From the NCBI GenBank assembly GCA_023091665.1, contig JALJCQ010000017.1, positions 2,852,001 to 2,916,000 on the forward strand: DNA of 64,000 nucleotides, given 5' to 3'. Positions 38,770-48,776 of the stretch are shown piece after piece. The position numbers were made by a program, and so were the translations under genes. Numbering within the stretch: the stretch's first letter is position 1; each line of letters begins with the position of its first letter. This stretch comes from Pythium myriotylum (Eukaryota; Oomycota; Peronosporomycetes; Pythiales; Pythiaceae). The notes below the pieces were generated by a model. That model made no database searches. It was not told the DNA's origin and saw only the letters and a list, made by a program, of their open reading frames with translations.

Positions 38770-39246
38770 ATGGATGGCGATCATCTTGATGGCTCCCGCA
38801 GCACCTCGTCGCTAGAGCGACCGGACGGATCAGCACCCTCGTCCCATGATCCGACCACCATGTGTGGCTACAAAGGTGTTCCTTGCTATGAGCCACGTGC
38901 CACTAAGCTGAACGGAAGCCCCCATAAACTTTGCGAGACCCACCGCCGAGCACACAACATCACACAGCTACGATACGCGCGGCGGCGGCGGGGCATCCAT
39001 AGCGCTGTCCATCACTTCGGCGTCAATTATATCAGCGAGGAAGCGTGGCTAGAGTTGATTAATTCACTTCCGGAACCCGTGCCCTTCGAGACAGAGTCGA
39101 CAGCCGTAAGTTTTGTGGAGTTGGCACCACAAACTGAAGATGCGTCTCAGCTCATAGAGTTCACGATGATTGATCTTGACGACGACGACGCGCTGTTTGA
39201 TGCAGTCCTCGATACGGTTGACGCTCTCGATTTTTCTAACTTCTGA
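38770..39246 (+). CDS. Cys/His small protein, array member 4
   Basis: 158 aa from the ATG at 38770. CGYKGVPC, KLNGSPHKLCETHR and an Arg-rich helix (LRYARRRRG) give the family motif with exact spacing. The C-terminus is acidic, with a DDDDALFDAVLDTVDALDF segment like those of members 3 and 10. Preceded by the inverted 13-mer pair at 38615-38659, which may contain its promoter. Confidence 0.7.
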   Translation: MDGDHLDGSRSTSSLERPDGSAPSSHDPTTMCGYKGVPCYEPRATKLNGSPHKLCETHRRAHNITQLRYARRRRGIHSAVHHFGVNYISEEAWLELINSLPEPVPFETESTAVSFVELAPQTEDASQLIEFTMIDLDDDDALFDAVLDTVDALDFSNF

Positions 39247-39339
39247 TGCCGGATGTAAAAACTGTGAAGATACGGGTCAAGACATTGTTGAATATAGTAC
39301 ACATTTAAGTGCACGTCACATTGAGAGGTTAGTCGTTCA

Positions 39340-39762
39340 TCAAACATCCCTACGGAGTCCGGCGAGCTCGCTTGCAGCGGCGGCACCGCGATCGGAGAGA
39401 ACGACACCGAGAATTAACGTCTGCTGGTTGCCAAGAAGTACTAGACGTGGCCGCGGACGCGAAGTTTCAGTATTCGCGCTGGTCGGCATTCCTGACGTGA
39501 TGGGATCTCCGTCTTGGAGAGCCGATACAATGTATTGTATGAGACGCCGGCGTTGCTGCTCACGGCTCTGGTCACGTGAGCCCCGGAGGCGGTGACGCTC
39601 GCAGAATCGACGGAGCGAGCCGTTGGGCTTGGTGCTGCGTTGATTTGGGCACCGGACGGCAGGACAGCGGTACGAACTCTCTGAATCGGTCGAGTCAGCG
39701 GTGTTGTAGCCATCTGAGAGCTCCGCATCTTCGATTTTGACGGGGAAGCCAGTGTCGATCAT
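39340..39762 (-). CDS. Cys/His small protein, array member 5 (C-x4-C subtype)
   Basis: 140 aa. Variant finger C-x4-C-x15-C-x2-H: RCPAVRC, KPNGSLRRFCERHR, then a basic helix (QSREQQRRR). Instead of an acidic tail it ends with LVLLGNQQTLILGVVLSDR, which is nearly repeated in member 9 (45336-45686). It therefore defines a subfamily. The ATG at 39762 lies next to an ATTTCTCA sequence. Function unknown. Confidence 0.65.
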   Translation of the reverse strand: MIDTGFPVKIEDAELSDGYNTADSTDSESSYRCPAVRCPNQRSTKPNGSLRRFCERHRLRGSRDQSREQQRRRLIQYIVSALQDGDPITSGMPTSANTETSRPRPRLVLLGNQQTLILGVVLSDRGAAAASELAGLRRDV

Positions 39763-39800
39763 TTCTCAGGACAAAACGAGTGCGGAACAGAACGCGAATA

Positions 39801-39983
39801 TCAAACTGCGGGTCCGACTCGCACACGCAAGCTGGTGATGAGCGGGATATGGTTTGTCTCGCAATGAGTATAGTATTGTTGGATCAAGCTTGAATGCCAA
39901 GCACAGAGAGATCTTCGGTTTTGTGGATCTCGAAACTGTACATACACACCGCGATTACGACCTGTGCACCTGACTGACGCCAT
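39801..39983 (-). CDS. Very small degenerate Cys/His protein or relic (member 5b)
   Basis: 60 aa. RCTGRNRGVYVQFRDPQNRRSLCAWH resembles the family motif but lacks the second Cys, and the spacing is shorter; no basic helix follows. The 13-mer TGAGAAATGAGAA occurs 33 bp before its ATG. It may be a truncated pseudogene of the family. Confidence 0.35.
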   Translation of the reverse strand: MASVRCTGRNRGVYVQFRDPQNRRSLCAWHSSLIQQYYTHCETNHIPLITSLRVRVGPAV

Positions 39984-41129
39984 TGAAGATCAGATCTGAT
40001 ATGATTTCTCAGTGATGAGAAATGAGAAGGGTACACTTGTCAGAAAGCCTTTGAACTGGACACCAAAGGATTTGTAGTCGATCCGTTGGGCGTTTTTTTA
40101 GAAGCTCACTTCAGGATCGCATCCCAGGCATCAACGTCTTGCAACGTCTTGCAATTGTGGGTGGTGTCGAAGTGATGATTCGAGCTCGGACGGATTGGTC
40201 CGAGGCCACCACCACAGAGCTATTGTCGTCCAGCATGCCTCCATCCACATATTGATCGAGGCACCTGTCTGATTCGCGTGTGGTTTGACCCTATCCATTA
40301 GAAATCAACCTTCGATCTGAACTCGTAACGGAAATTGGCCTCAGTTGAAGTCGGACAAAGTGGGCAGTTCTGAATCCGGATGCGTGATGAGACTCAGACT
40401 TCCTACATCAGATTCTCAAAGTGGCGACACTTCGAGTATCCACGATTCTTGGAAAGACGCTGTGATGAGAAATGAGAAATGGGCAGATGCATGTGGTGAG
40501 TCCATAAACCCCGCCGCGTTCTTTGTGGTGGGACTTTAAATCAAAGTCCCACCTGCGTCGGGTCAAGAACGAAAATTGAGATTCCGACGTTCATGTGCCA
40601 AATAAACGAAGCATAATCTCTATGCGACGAAGATCATGGGTAGGTATGGTCACTGGTTTTCTCACACGCGATAATGGATTCGGGGGATTCTTCCGCATTC
40701 TCACTTCTCCAAGTTTGATGATGGTGGAAGTGAAGTCTTTTGAGTTCAATCAGCGAATCCTACCACTTCTCAAGTTGAACCTTTGCATCTAAACATCCCT
40801 ATTGGGCAAAATACTCTGGCATCCTGCAACTTCCATCTCCAAGTCGAACGTAAAAATTTGAGTGGAAGATATCCTGGAAGCAATAGATGGATTGCTTATT
40901 GGACGGCGATGGTGGTGATACATCGGTATCTACTGGGCTCAACATATTCTCGTCATGGATGAACCCGGCTTAGAGTACCCTAAAAGAAATTGGATGATTG
41001 ACTGCATCTTCGGGAACACTCTCACTATTATACTGGTACAGCTAAACTACCATCAATACGCTTTGAGCCAATCAATCCACGTATGGGACCAGGCTACAAC
41101 AAACACTTGAGTAAGGAGCAGACTCCATT
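39984..41129. other. Spacer with two 13-mer copies and a hairpin
   Basis: No gene is supported. TGAGAAATGAGAA occurs at 40016-40028 and 40466-40478, and an 11-bp-arm hairpin at 40527-40553. Confidence 0.5.
40527..40553. repeat. Inverted repeat with 11-bp perfect arms
   Basis: GGTGGGACTTT pairs with AAAGTCCCACC around a 5-nt loop (40538-40542). Confidence 0.75.
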
Positions 41130-41591
41130 TCACCACCTTCCGTCGATCAAGCACTGTAGCGTCTGGGAGACATCAGATGTTTCTACGACAACACTGTCTT
41201 GGAGCAACGTCGATGTTGGTGCGTTGACGACAGCCCGGTGAAGTCTTTCCACTGAGTCGAGTGGAATTCCACTCGGGTGGATTCCGGCGACACCGTTCGC
41301 TGGGAACGTCTCGGCGAGCACGTCCAACATTTCGTCTGTCAACGGTGTGCTCACAAGCCAATCGATAGCGATGCTATCAGGTCCAATCGCAGCCTGACGT
41401 TCTCTGCGGCGAATCCAGTTTCGCTGGTACTCGCTGTAGCGAAGGCGGTGATGGAGGCAGAAGCGGTGAAGTTGACCGTTGGTCTTGACGGCGCGGGGAT
41501 AGAAGCATCGTCGTCCTGGGTATCGGCATCGGACCGATGAGTTATCAGAGTTTGAGGGCATGGCGCGGAGATCCTTGGCAGAGGTGATCAC
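41130..41591 (-). CDS. Cys/His small protein, array member 6
   Basis: 153 aa (an internal Met at codon 11 would give 143 aa and a more typical short N-terminus). CRYPGRRC, KTNGQLHRFCLHHR and RYSEYQRNWIRRRER form the finger and basic helix with exact family spacing. The C-terminal half is mildly acidic with amphipathic helices (LTDEMLDVLAETF). Closest in the finger to members 7, 8 and 11. Confidence 0.7.
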   Translation of the reverse strand: MITSAKDLRAMPSNSDNSSVRCRYPGRRCFYPRAVKTNGQLHRFCLHHRLRYSEYQRNWIRRRERQAAIGPDSIAIDWLVSTPLTDEMLDVLAETFPANGVAGIHPSGIPLDSVERLHRAVVNAPTSTLLQDSVVVETSDVSQTLQCLIDGRW

Positions 41592-42248
41592 TTCGAGGAA
41601 GATTGTTAAGTGCGCCTAGCCTCGCCAACATTTCGCGACGAGAACTGCTCGGTGACTTGGTGAAGAGTGTCTTCCCCATATCAGAAGTAGCCTAGCAGTT
41701 CGAAAAGGAAGGTTGTTCCTCGACTCAACAATTCTCACCGCAACTGAGCTTCTCTGTTCTCACGTGAAGCAGCTGGCTCTCTCTGGTCCTCTGAACTTGT
41801 GGGAGGACCCCGTTTTTCGCACCGCACCATCGCGATCAACGACTATACGACCGGGGGCAAGCAAAAAAAAATATTTCGCGCGATCGCGGTGATGAGCTCG
41901 TCGTCGTTATAGCAACACAGCTGCAAGTTGAGGATGGAGTGGACAAAAGTGCTATGATTGGTTGCACCGATCAGGTTGAACGTCACCCATACTAGAGACA
42001 CACGATACATACAAGGAATCTGACGCTCACAATGTCTTTCCACGTTTGCCTCTACCACAGTCAGGTTGTGGTTCTGGGTCAACCCAAATGCATCAAATTG
42101 CGCAACGCTGGAGTTTTGTCGTAGTGGTTGATCTTACATTACCTGAACTTTAATTATAACTTCGACTCGACGGGAGTACTTCAACTGGTTTGCTGCATGG
42201 AGTGATCATGCGTACCAGATTCTATGTGAGAGCTTATGCTCACTTGCA
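41592..42248. other. Spacer, nothing recognised
   Basis: About 660 bp between two minus-strand array members. TTCTCAC-type sequences recur around 41725-41765, but no gene or complete 13-mer was seen. Confidence 0.4.
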
Positions 42249-42596
42249 TTATTGCTTTGACGGGAGTATCATTGGTGTCGAAGAGGCTTCCTCGTGGGCG
42301 ATGAACCACATCTCAGACGAAGCAAACTGGTCTCCATCGATCTGAACCGTGCCAACGTCGCCGTCGAAGATAGCAGGGGTCGTGAATAGTAGATCAGTAG
42401 TGTCGATTGGAGTCAAGAGCATTCGAATTTCGCGTTTAAGCTTCGACTTTCGTTGGTAGAGGCAGTAACGCTGGCGATGGGCCTCGCAGAAGCGATGGTA
42501 TTCCCCATTGCGCTTCACTGCACGTTCCACGGTACATCGTCGCCCTTGGTATTGGCACAATAACTCGGACTGTGGTACGAGAATGGAGGAATGCAT
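42249..42596 (-). CDS. Cys/His small protein, array member 7
   Basis: 115 aa from the ATG at 42596 (a longer open frame extends upstream to 42719). CQYQGRRC, KRNGEYHRFCEAHR and a basic helix (RYCLYQRKSKLKRE). The sequence around the finger (SELLCQYQGRRC) parallels member 8 (SQLLCQYPGKRC), marking them as a recent pair. The C-terminus is acidic and short. Confidence 0.68.
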   Translation of the reverse strand: MHSSILVPQSELLCQYQGRRCTVERAVKRNGEYHRFCEAHRQRYCLYQRKSKLKREIRMLLTPIDTTDLLFTTPAIFDGDVGTVQIDGDQFASSEMWFIAHEEASSTPMILPSKQ

Positions 42597-43437
42597 AGTG
42601 CTACTGATAAGGCACGTGTGGGTTTCGGCGGTAATTTTCGAGTGGGACGCTTTGACTCTGGCAAGATGAGCGATGTGGCTCACGAACTCTCTTTCAAAGC
42701 GCGACCTCCCCCTCTTCATCGATCTTCTTGGTTCAGCTTGGATGAGGCACCAGCTTCAACCTCACAAGCGCGTAGGAACATCTGGATCCGGCGAACTACT
42801 CCCCGTAAGAGAGTCGAACCGGTTCCTCTCGAGCCTGCAGAGTTGTCGACAACTCCACGACCGTTGTCGCAAACTTCTTGATGAGCGAACTGAAACGGCG
42901 CCTGTCGTTTTCCTCGCAGGATCCTTTACCTAAAGCAGTCGCACACATTTCCTTCGTGGAGACGTCACGATCGAACGACTGCGATTGCAAACATACTCGA
43001 CTCTCACAGCCGAAACGACAGGCGATCTCAAATTGTAGGTACAGTCCCGTCTTTGTTCACTGAGTTGAAGTGAAGGGGAAGAGAACGGCCATCGTCGAAT
43101 CGTGGCGTTGCCCTGTTCGATTATCGGCAACCTTACGGATTGGACCTCTGTGTTATCTTCTGCATACTGAACGGCGTTGGCTTAAGCTGCTACCATCCCA
43201 TGCAGGATTGTAAACTCCCCTTCTCTCACACGATCAAATACTGTACGGATCTGTGTTTCGAAACGAAGAGATGCGCAGACCTCGTGCTGTTGTCAAATGT
43301 GCTATACGTTACCCGTGCGGTAATGAAGTGCTATTCACAAATCACTGAGCTTTGTTTATTGCGACGATACCGGTATAGCAACGTTCAAAGAACGAAATCG
43401 TTTCACTGCCATTTCTCTCGAACAGACTAACCTGCTG
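42597..43437. other. Spacer, nothing recognised
   Basis: About 840 bp. Short overlapping frames only; no family motif or repeat was identified. Confidence 0.4.
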
Positions 43438-43890
43438 TTACTGGAAAACTCCCTGGCTCTCAAGACCATCAAAATCACGGAGAAGATCGTTGAATGACTG
43501 CAACTCAGTGGTGGTGGTACTGAGGATACGTAGCAGCAGCGGAATATGTTGCGTAGAATCCTCAGCCTCACTGAGTTGCTCAAGAGTCATATTCATGTTG
43601 GGGTGACCCGAGACATCGATTTGATTCGATATCGTACGAATTACGCGGTTCATGACCGCTTCTGGTACCCTCCCAATAGCATCGCCGTCCGGTCGTGTGT
43701 TCGTCTTCAAACGCAGTAGACGACGTTCATTCGATTCGCGTTGATACTGGCAATAGCGTCGTCGGTGAATCTCGCAAAATCGATGAAAGTCTCCATTGCG
43801 CTTGATAGCTCTTTCTTCGACACATCGCTTCCCGGGGTACTGGCACAACAATTGAGATACTCTGTTTTTCATCATTTCGTGAACTGACAT
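43438..43890 (-). CDS. Cys/His small protein, array member 8
   Basis: 150 aa if translation starts at 43890 (MSVHEMMKNR), the start that best matches member 7; the frame is open to 44061 with further Met codons, so up to 207 aa is possible. CQYPGKRC, KRNGDFHRFCEIHR and a basic helix (RYCQYQRESNERR). The C-terminal half has hydrophobic/acidic helices (LEQLSEAEDS, FNDLLRDFDG). Confidence 0.66.
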   Translation of the reverse strand: MSVHEMMKNRVSQLLCQYPGKRCVEERAIKRNGDFHRFCEIHRRRYCQYQRESNERRLLRLKTNTRPDGDAIGRVPEAVMNRVIRTISNQIDVSGHPNMNMTLEQLSEAEDSTQHIPLLLRILSTTTTELQSFNDLLRDFDGLESQGVFQ

Positions 43891-44989
43891 TTGCGAATGA
43901 GCTGACGTGTGAGGGTCGAGATGAATCGCTGAATGAGAAGCCGCCTCGACCTTCATCGCTCGAAGAGCTGCGAGATGCTCGATTGTTCTCAGAGGCAGGC
44001 ACTTTGTGGATGAGTAGTCGACAAAAGATCGAACTTCCGCAGTCGAGTGGTCGACCGTCAAGTCGAGCTCAAGCCTACCTCAAGCGCAAGAACGACCCAG
44101 ATCCCTTTACTGTCAGATGCATTGACATCCATCTGGTTTCACCCTGTGATTTGAGACACGCAGTCACGAAAGGAAATTTTATTGTAACCTCGGTAAGCTG
44201 AGAAGGAGGAGCTCGAACAACGCGCACTCCATCTTTCACAAAAGAAGACCGGATTCATTATGCTGCAGTGTACTTACGTTGCAACTTTTTTGCGGATTTG
44301 CTCAACGTCGCTTCGACACCTCGTCATTAATTTTTCAAAACGCTTCAAAAAAGTTACTTTGTGCATTGGTGGATGCTATGTAGTTTGACTGTTCACCGGT
44401 TTTGTTGTCCAATCCGCCCAGTTGACTTCGCCGACCGAAGTTTCCACACCCTTTATTAGTGGTAATATACCCCAACGATCACACGAACGGTTTGTTGGCA
44501 CACACGTATCTCGTGCAACGAGCATTGACAGCCGGTGGGCGCAGCTTCTCCGAGTGCTTCGAAACCGAGTGTGGTCGTGACGACAACAACCCACAGTCTC
44601 GCTCTCGATGAGACAATAAATGAGTTGCGAAGTGAACAAACAAGAGCGCAGGTAGCTGCCCCCAAACAACCAAAAGCATTGCTATCGACTGTGTGTTTAA
44701 TTAAAGCTTTTCACAGTTGCGACAAAAAGGGAGGGAGGGGAGGTTAAAGCGTGCTCCCGTCATTCCTCGTGTGTTTGCGTTGGTGACGGAGGAAAGAATT
44801 CTCATCGTCGAGTTCAGTGAAGCGCAACCTTGGTTTGGAGCCAAAACGGCCACCATACCTTCTATAGGTATCCGAAGCAGCTGTGCGCTGCCTCCAAAAA
44901 TGTACAGTATGCGGTATGCTCTTCTGCAAGCCCTCCACATACTGTACCCCACAGTTCGAGAGGGTGTTGAGCAGAATGAGGAATGAGAA
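43891..44989. other. Spacer with one 13-mer copy
   Basis: No gene is supported. A copy of TGAGAAATGAGAA is at 44984-44996. Open frames at 44376-44750 overlap on several strands and lack motifs. Confidence 0.4.
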
Positions 44990-45418
44990 ATGAGAAACCA
45001 GCTTCAACTTGGAGCTGTCACTCTACCGAGTGTCACTATCGATGATTATTCTGGGTCGAAACTTCAACCCATCGTGAAGCCACCACCTCCACTAGAACAA
45101 CCCCTTGCTTGTCCTACCGCCCACACTTGCAGTGACACGAATGTTTGCTCCCCATCAATCGTTCGCTCCCGTGTCCACACGCTCACCAATGACAATCTCC
45201 TCACATCAACTCATCTTTGTTGTGAGATGAAGCCAGGACATGGAAGTCCTCGAGTCTGTGATAGACACGAGGCGGTGAGAAACCCTCTAGATCTGCTGGC
45301 ATTCCACAACTTCCTGACCGCTACACGCAACGAAGATGACGTCAAGCCTTTCAACTGCCGACGGATTCTGTATCACGAACGCGCTCCAGAAAACCATGTC
45401 GACGTGTCGCTTCGGTAA
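44990..45418 (+). pseudogene. Possible degenerate Cys/His family copy
   Basis: A 142-codon frame containing CCEMKPGHGSPRVCDRHE near 45230, which recalls the family K-x-N-G...C-x2-H-R block but lacks correct Cys spacing and a basic helix. It overlaps member 9 in a different frame. Probably a decayed duplicate. Confidence 0.3.
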
Positions 45419-45686
45419 ATGCTCGAGGCCGCGAGCTGCCAGACCCGACGGAACGATCGACGATCTCTGTGCCAGCCATCGTCGTCTCTCCGCAAAGAAC
45501 CGTGCTCGGAAGCCTCGGCAGGAGCATTTGCGTCGTGTCCTTGTTCAAGCTCTCCGTGATCGGAAGGGAAACTCGGGGCACTCGTCTTATGGAAACCACC
45601 CTAAGCTTGTTCTGCTCGGAAACGAGCAGACACTGATTCTGGGCATTGTCCTCTCCGAGCGCCAACGTCTCTTGATGGCGGTGTGA
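45336..45686 (+). CDS. Cys/His small protein, array member 9 (C-x4-C subtype)
   Basis: 116 aa; a second ATG at 45396 (MSTCRFGKC) would give 96 aa. Finger CRFGKC...RPDGTIDDLCASHR has C-x4-C-x15-C-x2-H as in member 5, with His replaced by Asp in the usual L-H-R position. The C-terminus LVLLGNEQTLILGIVLSER matches that of member 5. The finger is the most degenerate of the intact copies. Confidence 0.6.
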   Translation: MTSSLSTADGFCITNALQKTMSTCRFGKCSRPRAARPDGTIDDLCASHRRLSAKNRARKPRQEHLRRVLVQALRDRKGNSGHSSYGNHPKLVLLGNEQTLILGIVLSERQRLLMAV

Positions 45687-46014
45687 TCACCACACCAAAG
45701 ATACACACAGTGTATACTTGAATAGATACAATTTTTCATAGTTTGTTCATTTTTTTTCAGGCTTCGACTTCATCTACGGGAAGGAGGAAATGATACTTAT
45801 GAACTTGACTTGGAGGCGTGGAGGGATGCCCACGGCTCGTTCTTCCGGCGCTGAAACTGCGGATGAGAGGCGGGCTGACCCTTGTGCGCCAGGCGCTTGG
45901 CGCTGCCTCGGAATGGTTGCTAAACTACTTGGGTTCGAAGTCGAAGTGGTGGTGGTGAGAGCGGGAGAGGGGAATCGGTCACGTGGTCACTTCGAGAGTG
46001 CTCGTTCCGTGCTC
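45687..46014. other. Spacer, nothing recognised
   Basis: About 330 bp separating convergent array members 9 and 10. Confidence 0.4.
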
Positions 46015-46464
46015 TCACGTATCCGAATTAGACGGGAAGAATGCGAGGAGGTCATCAATGCTTCCCGTTTCCATTAGCACCTCGTCCACCGTGAAGGGTG
46101 CTAGCGCCTGCGAGGGCTGGTTCAGGAATGCGTCGTGGAGATCAGTGAACACTGCATCGTCAATCGCGCTCTCGTCGTCCTCCGGGAATAAAGAGCAGAT
46201 CGAGTCAAGCCATGCGCCCGTGATATCCACCTGTGCGAGCATCTGATCAACGAGCACGTGCTGCGCGGCGCGTCGTTCTGCTCGTCGTCGCTCCTGCGAC
46301 TCGCGCTGGTACTGGTTGTGGCGCAATCGGTGCGCTCGGCAGTAGCGGTGGAGTTTGCCGTTGAGCTTGAGGTCGCGCGGCTCGTAGCACGGGCGTCCGC
46401 GGTAGAGGCAGCGCGGAATGGGCGCGATCACCACGAGCAGAGGCTTGTTGTCTTGAGAAGCCAT
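46015..46464 (-). CDS. Cys/His small protein, array member 10
   Basis: 149 aa from the ATG at 46464 (good context; upstream frame is Arg/Pro-rich and unrelated). CLYRGRPC, KLNGKLHRYCRAHR and a long basic helix (RHNQYQRESQERRRAERR) form the finger. The acidic C-terminus ends with a SIDDLLAFFPS segment like the EEILAFLPD segment of member 11 at 63.4 kb. Members 10 and 11 are the closest pair in the window. Confidence 0.75.
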   Translation of the reverse strand: MASQDNKPLLVVIAPIPRCLYRGRPCYEPRDLKLNGKLHRYCRAHRLRHNQYQRESQERRRAERRAAQHVLVDQMLAQVDITGAWLDSICSLFPEDDESAIDDAVFTDLHDAFLNQPSQALAPFTVDEVLMETGSIDDLLAFFPSNSDT

Positions 46465-46808
46465 GGCGCTTGGGCTGCGGAGGGCGAAACCTGGAATGGT
46501 CGGAGCCGGGGCCTGCTGAGGAGCTCTCCCCACCGGACGCTCGACCGCGCCGTCCAATCGCCGACGCCGAGTCCAACGCAAGACGGCGCGGCGGGCGTCA
46601 GCAGCCCGAGCCCTCGTCCGCTGTTGCGCGCATCAATCAACCCATGAAAGAATGCCATTCCCTCGGTGGTCTCCGTTACGGGAGTATACAATTTCCAAGT
46701 GAAACGGAGTCGGCCGCTTGGGTTCAGCGACCCCGAGAGTGATGGTGATAGCGCTGTTATTGGCTAATCATTCGGGGGGTCCTTTCGGGAACTGAACCGC
46801 CGGGCAGA

Positions 46809-47126
46809 ATGGACGGCGAGGAGCTCCACGACCGTCTCTGCGACACCTCGCGACGGGGGGGAAAAAACCTCCTCTCTCTGCTAACTGAACGAGGCGGTCG
46901 ACTCGATGCAGCGCCAATCCGCGGGCGCGAAAGAGTGCTTTGTACATTCAAGAAAATGATCAAGAAAATAGTGGAAAATCGCAGCGAGAAGCACAGCGTC
47001 AAAAGATCGAGAACGAAGAGCTGCAGTGAACAGTTGACGGTGACACGCTGCGAGTTCATTGATCTGCTTGGCGGAGCCAATTGGAACGGGGCGTATCCGG
47101 CTTACGTCGATATGATTAGACGATAA
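46809..47126 (+). CDS. Hypothetical small basic protein
   Basis: 105 aa starting MDGEELHDRLCD, with a Lys/Arg-rich centre (KKMIKKIVENRSEKH) and a less charged C-terminus. No homology recognised, and the opposite strand also has an open frame, so this may be chance. Confidence 0.25.
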   Translation: MDGEELHDRLCDTSRRGGKNLLSLLTERGGRLDAAPIRGRERVLCTFKKMIKKIVENRSEKHSVKRSRTKSCSEQLTVTRCEFIDLLGGANWNGAYPAYVDMIRR

Positions 47127-48743
47127 TCGACAGACCTAACCCGGTGGGTGGAGAGCTCGAAATGAGATCTCGCACGTCAAAGTGTGCAAAGTACGGGGCA
47201 ATAGACACCCAGCTGGGACTCCTCCCCGTCCAGCGCAATTATTAATAGGCACCGCATCCGAATATATATTTGTGTTAGGAAGCTCAGCTGGAGTTAGAGA
47301 TGTTTTATAGTGCCGAGTATTCCTGCTCGCATCGTGGGATGGCCTCGACCGCCGCACGCGGCTGAAAGAAACGCAACGCGAGCTTCTGCAATATCCGAGA
47401 TATCACCGCGTTGCAGTTGCTGTACCTATTGTCAATGAGTCCGCTGTTACTACTGAGGTCATTGACTGAGCGTCGCTTCTCATCGATGTCGGCCGTTTTG
47501 ACAAAGAATGACTTTCGGAGACTCACTTCGACGTGGCAGCGACTCGTGGTGCCTCAGTCTCGGCGGGTATTGCCGCCGAATTCCCTGGTAGAAGGTTTGC
47601 GAGTTCAAGCAGTCATCTGGGTGTGTGAACTTACCAACGCGCGAGTGGCAGTGGCGCTGCACTTCGTCGTGCGGGTCTTTTCCCGGAGGCGGTGGATTGA
47701 TTTGTGAGGCTTCGCGATGCGCTGCGTTGGTGCTCGTAGTTGTCAAGTGAGCGCAACGACCATCACTCGGCTGTGTGGCTGGTGATAAAGGCCGCAGACA
47801 CCAACATTCCACTGGAGGGTGGATGGGTTCCTCAAACATTCTCGTTCTGTTCGTGAACCCTCCTCGTATCCTCGTGCCCCGCCGCCAGGCGTGTCGCTAG
47901 GACCAACAACAAGACAATTGAGCTGCTCATCGGATGGTGTTTGAAGCGCTGCCGCAGAGGCACTTGTGTGTCCAATTCGATGTGCTTTCGGTCAAGCTAA
48001 CGGATCGATCGCTACTTCACGAGGAGTTTACTTCTGTCGCTGTGCGTGACATGTTGCTTTGACTCGACTGTGGGCATCGGTTGCAGCTGTTGCCGTCACC
48101 AACGAATATGATCAAAAATCTAACGATTTTCAATTCATCTGAATTACATGAGACTCGCGAAAGAACGTAGTTCTAGATTCTGAGTGTCCCACAATGCGGA
48201 CTGCTCAACTGAAGTTTTTCGCCTTGTGTTCTCTACTTGCTTATGGCCGATAATACGCTTCTGATGGACGCTGGTCGGTTGAAGGAAGTAAACTCGGCTC
48301 AGTTGAGGGTAGTGAAGACCTGATTGAGCGTCTCGATTGATACCATCGGACTGGACATTACATGCTTTCAAGAGATGATGGAGTCGGTGGAAGATGCGTG
48401 ACCACAATGCTCAGGCGCTACAGTGGACCCCTTCGAGACCATCCTGGCTGTGAGGCAACAATCGGTGCTGGAGACCTCGGCCATGATCCTAACTTGACTT
48501 GCTAGCTACTCCAAGAAAGATCAACAATTACCAAGTAGAGGTATTGTGCTGAACCGCCTCCAAATCTTGAGTTTCACCATAACTATCACTATTCTGACAG
48601 TGATGATGATGCAGGTAAAGTCTATCGGGCGCAACTAATGTAATGCGTTCCTGAGTTACCATGGGTCGACTTGGCTAGCAAACCAGGGTATTCTGGCGAA
48701 CGAACGAGTCGTCGTCCACACCACAATCCTGCGATTAGGCCAT

Positions 48744-48776
48744 CACTCGAGCCACACCAGTGGTGTGGCTCGAGTG
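48744..48776. repeat. Perfect hairpin with 16-bp arms
   Basis: CACTCGAGCCACACCA (48744-48759) and its exact complement (48761-48776) are separated by a single G. Confidence 0.85.
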
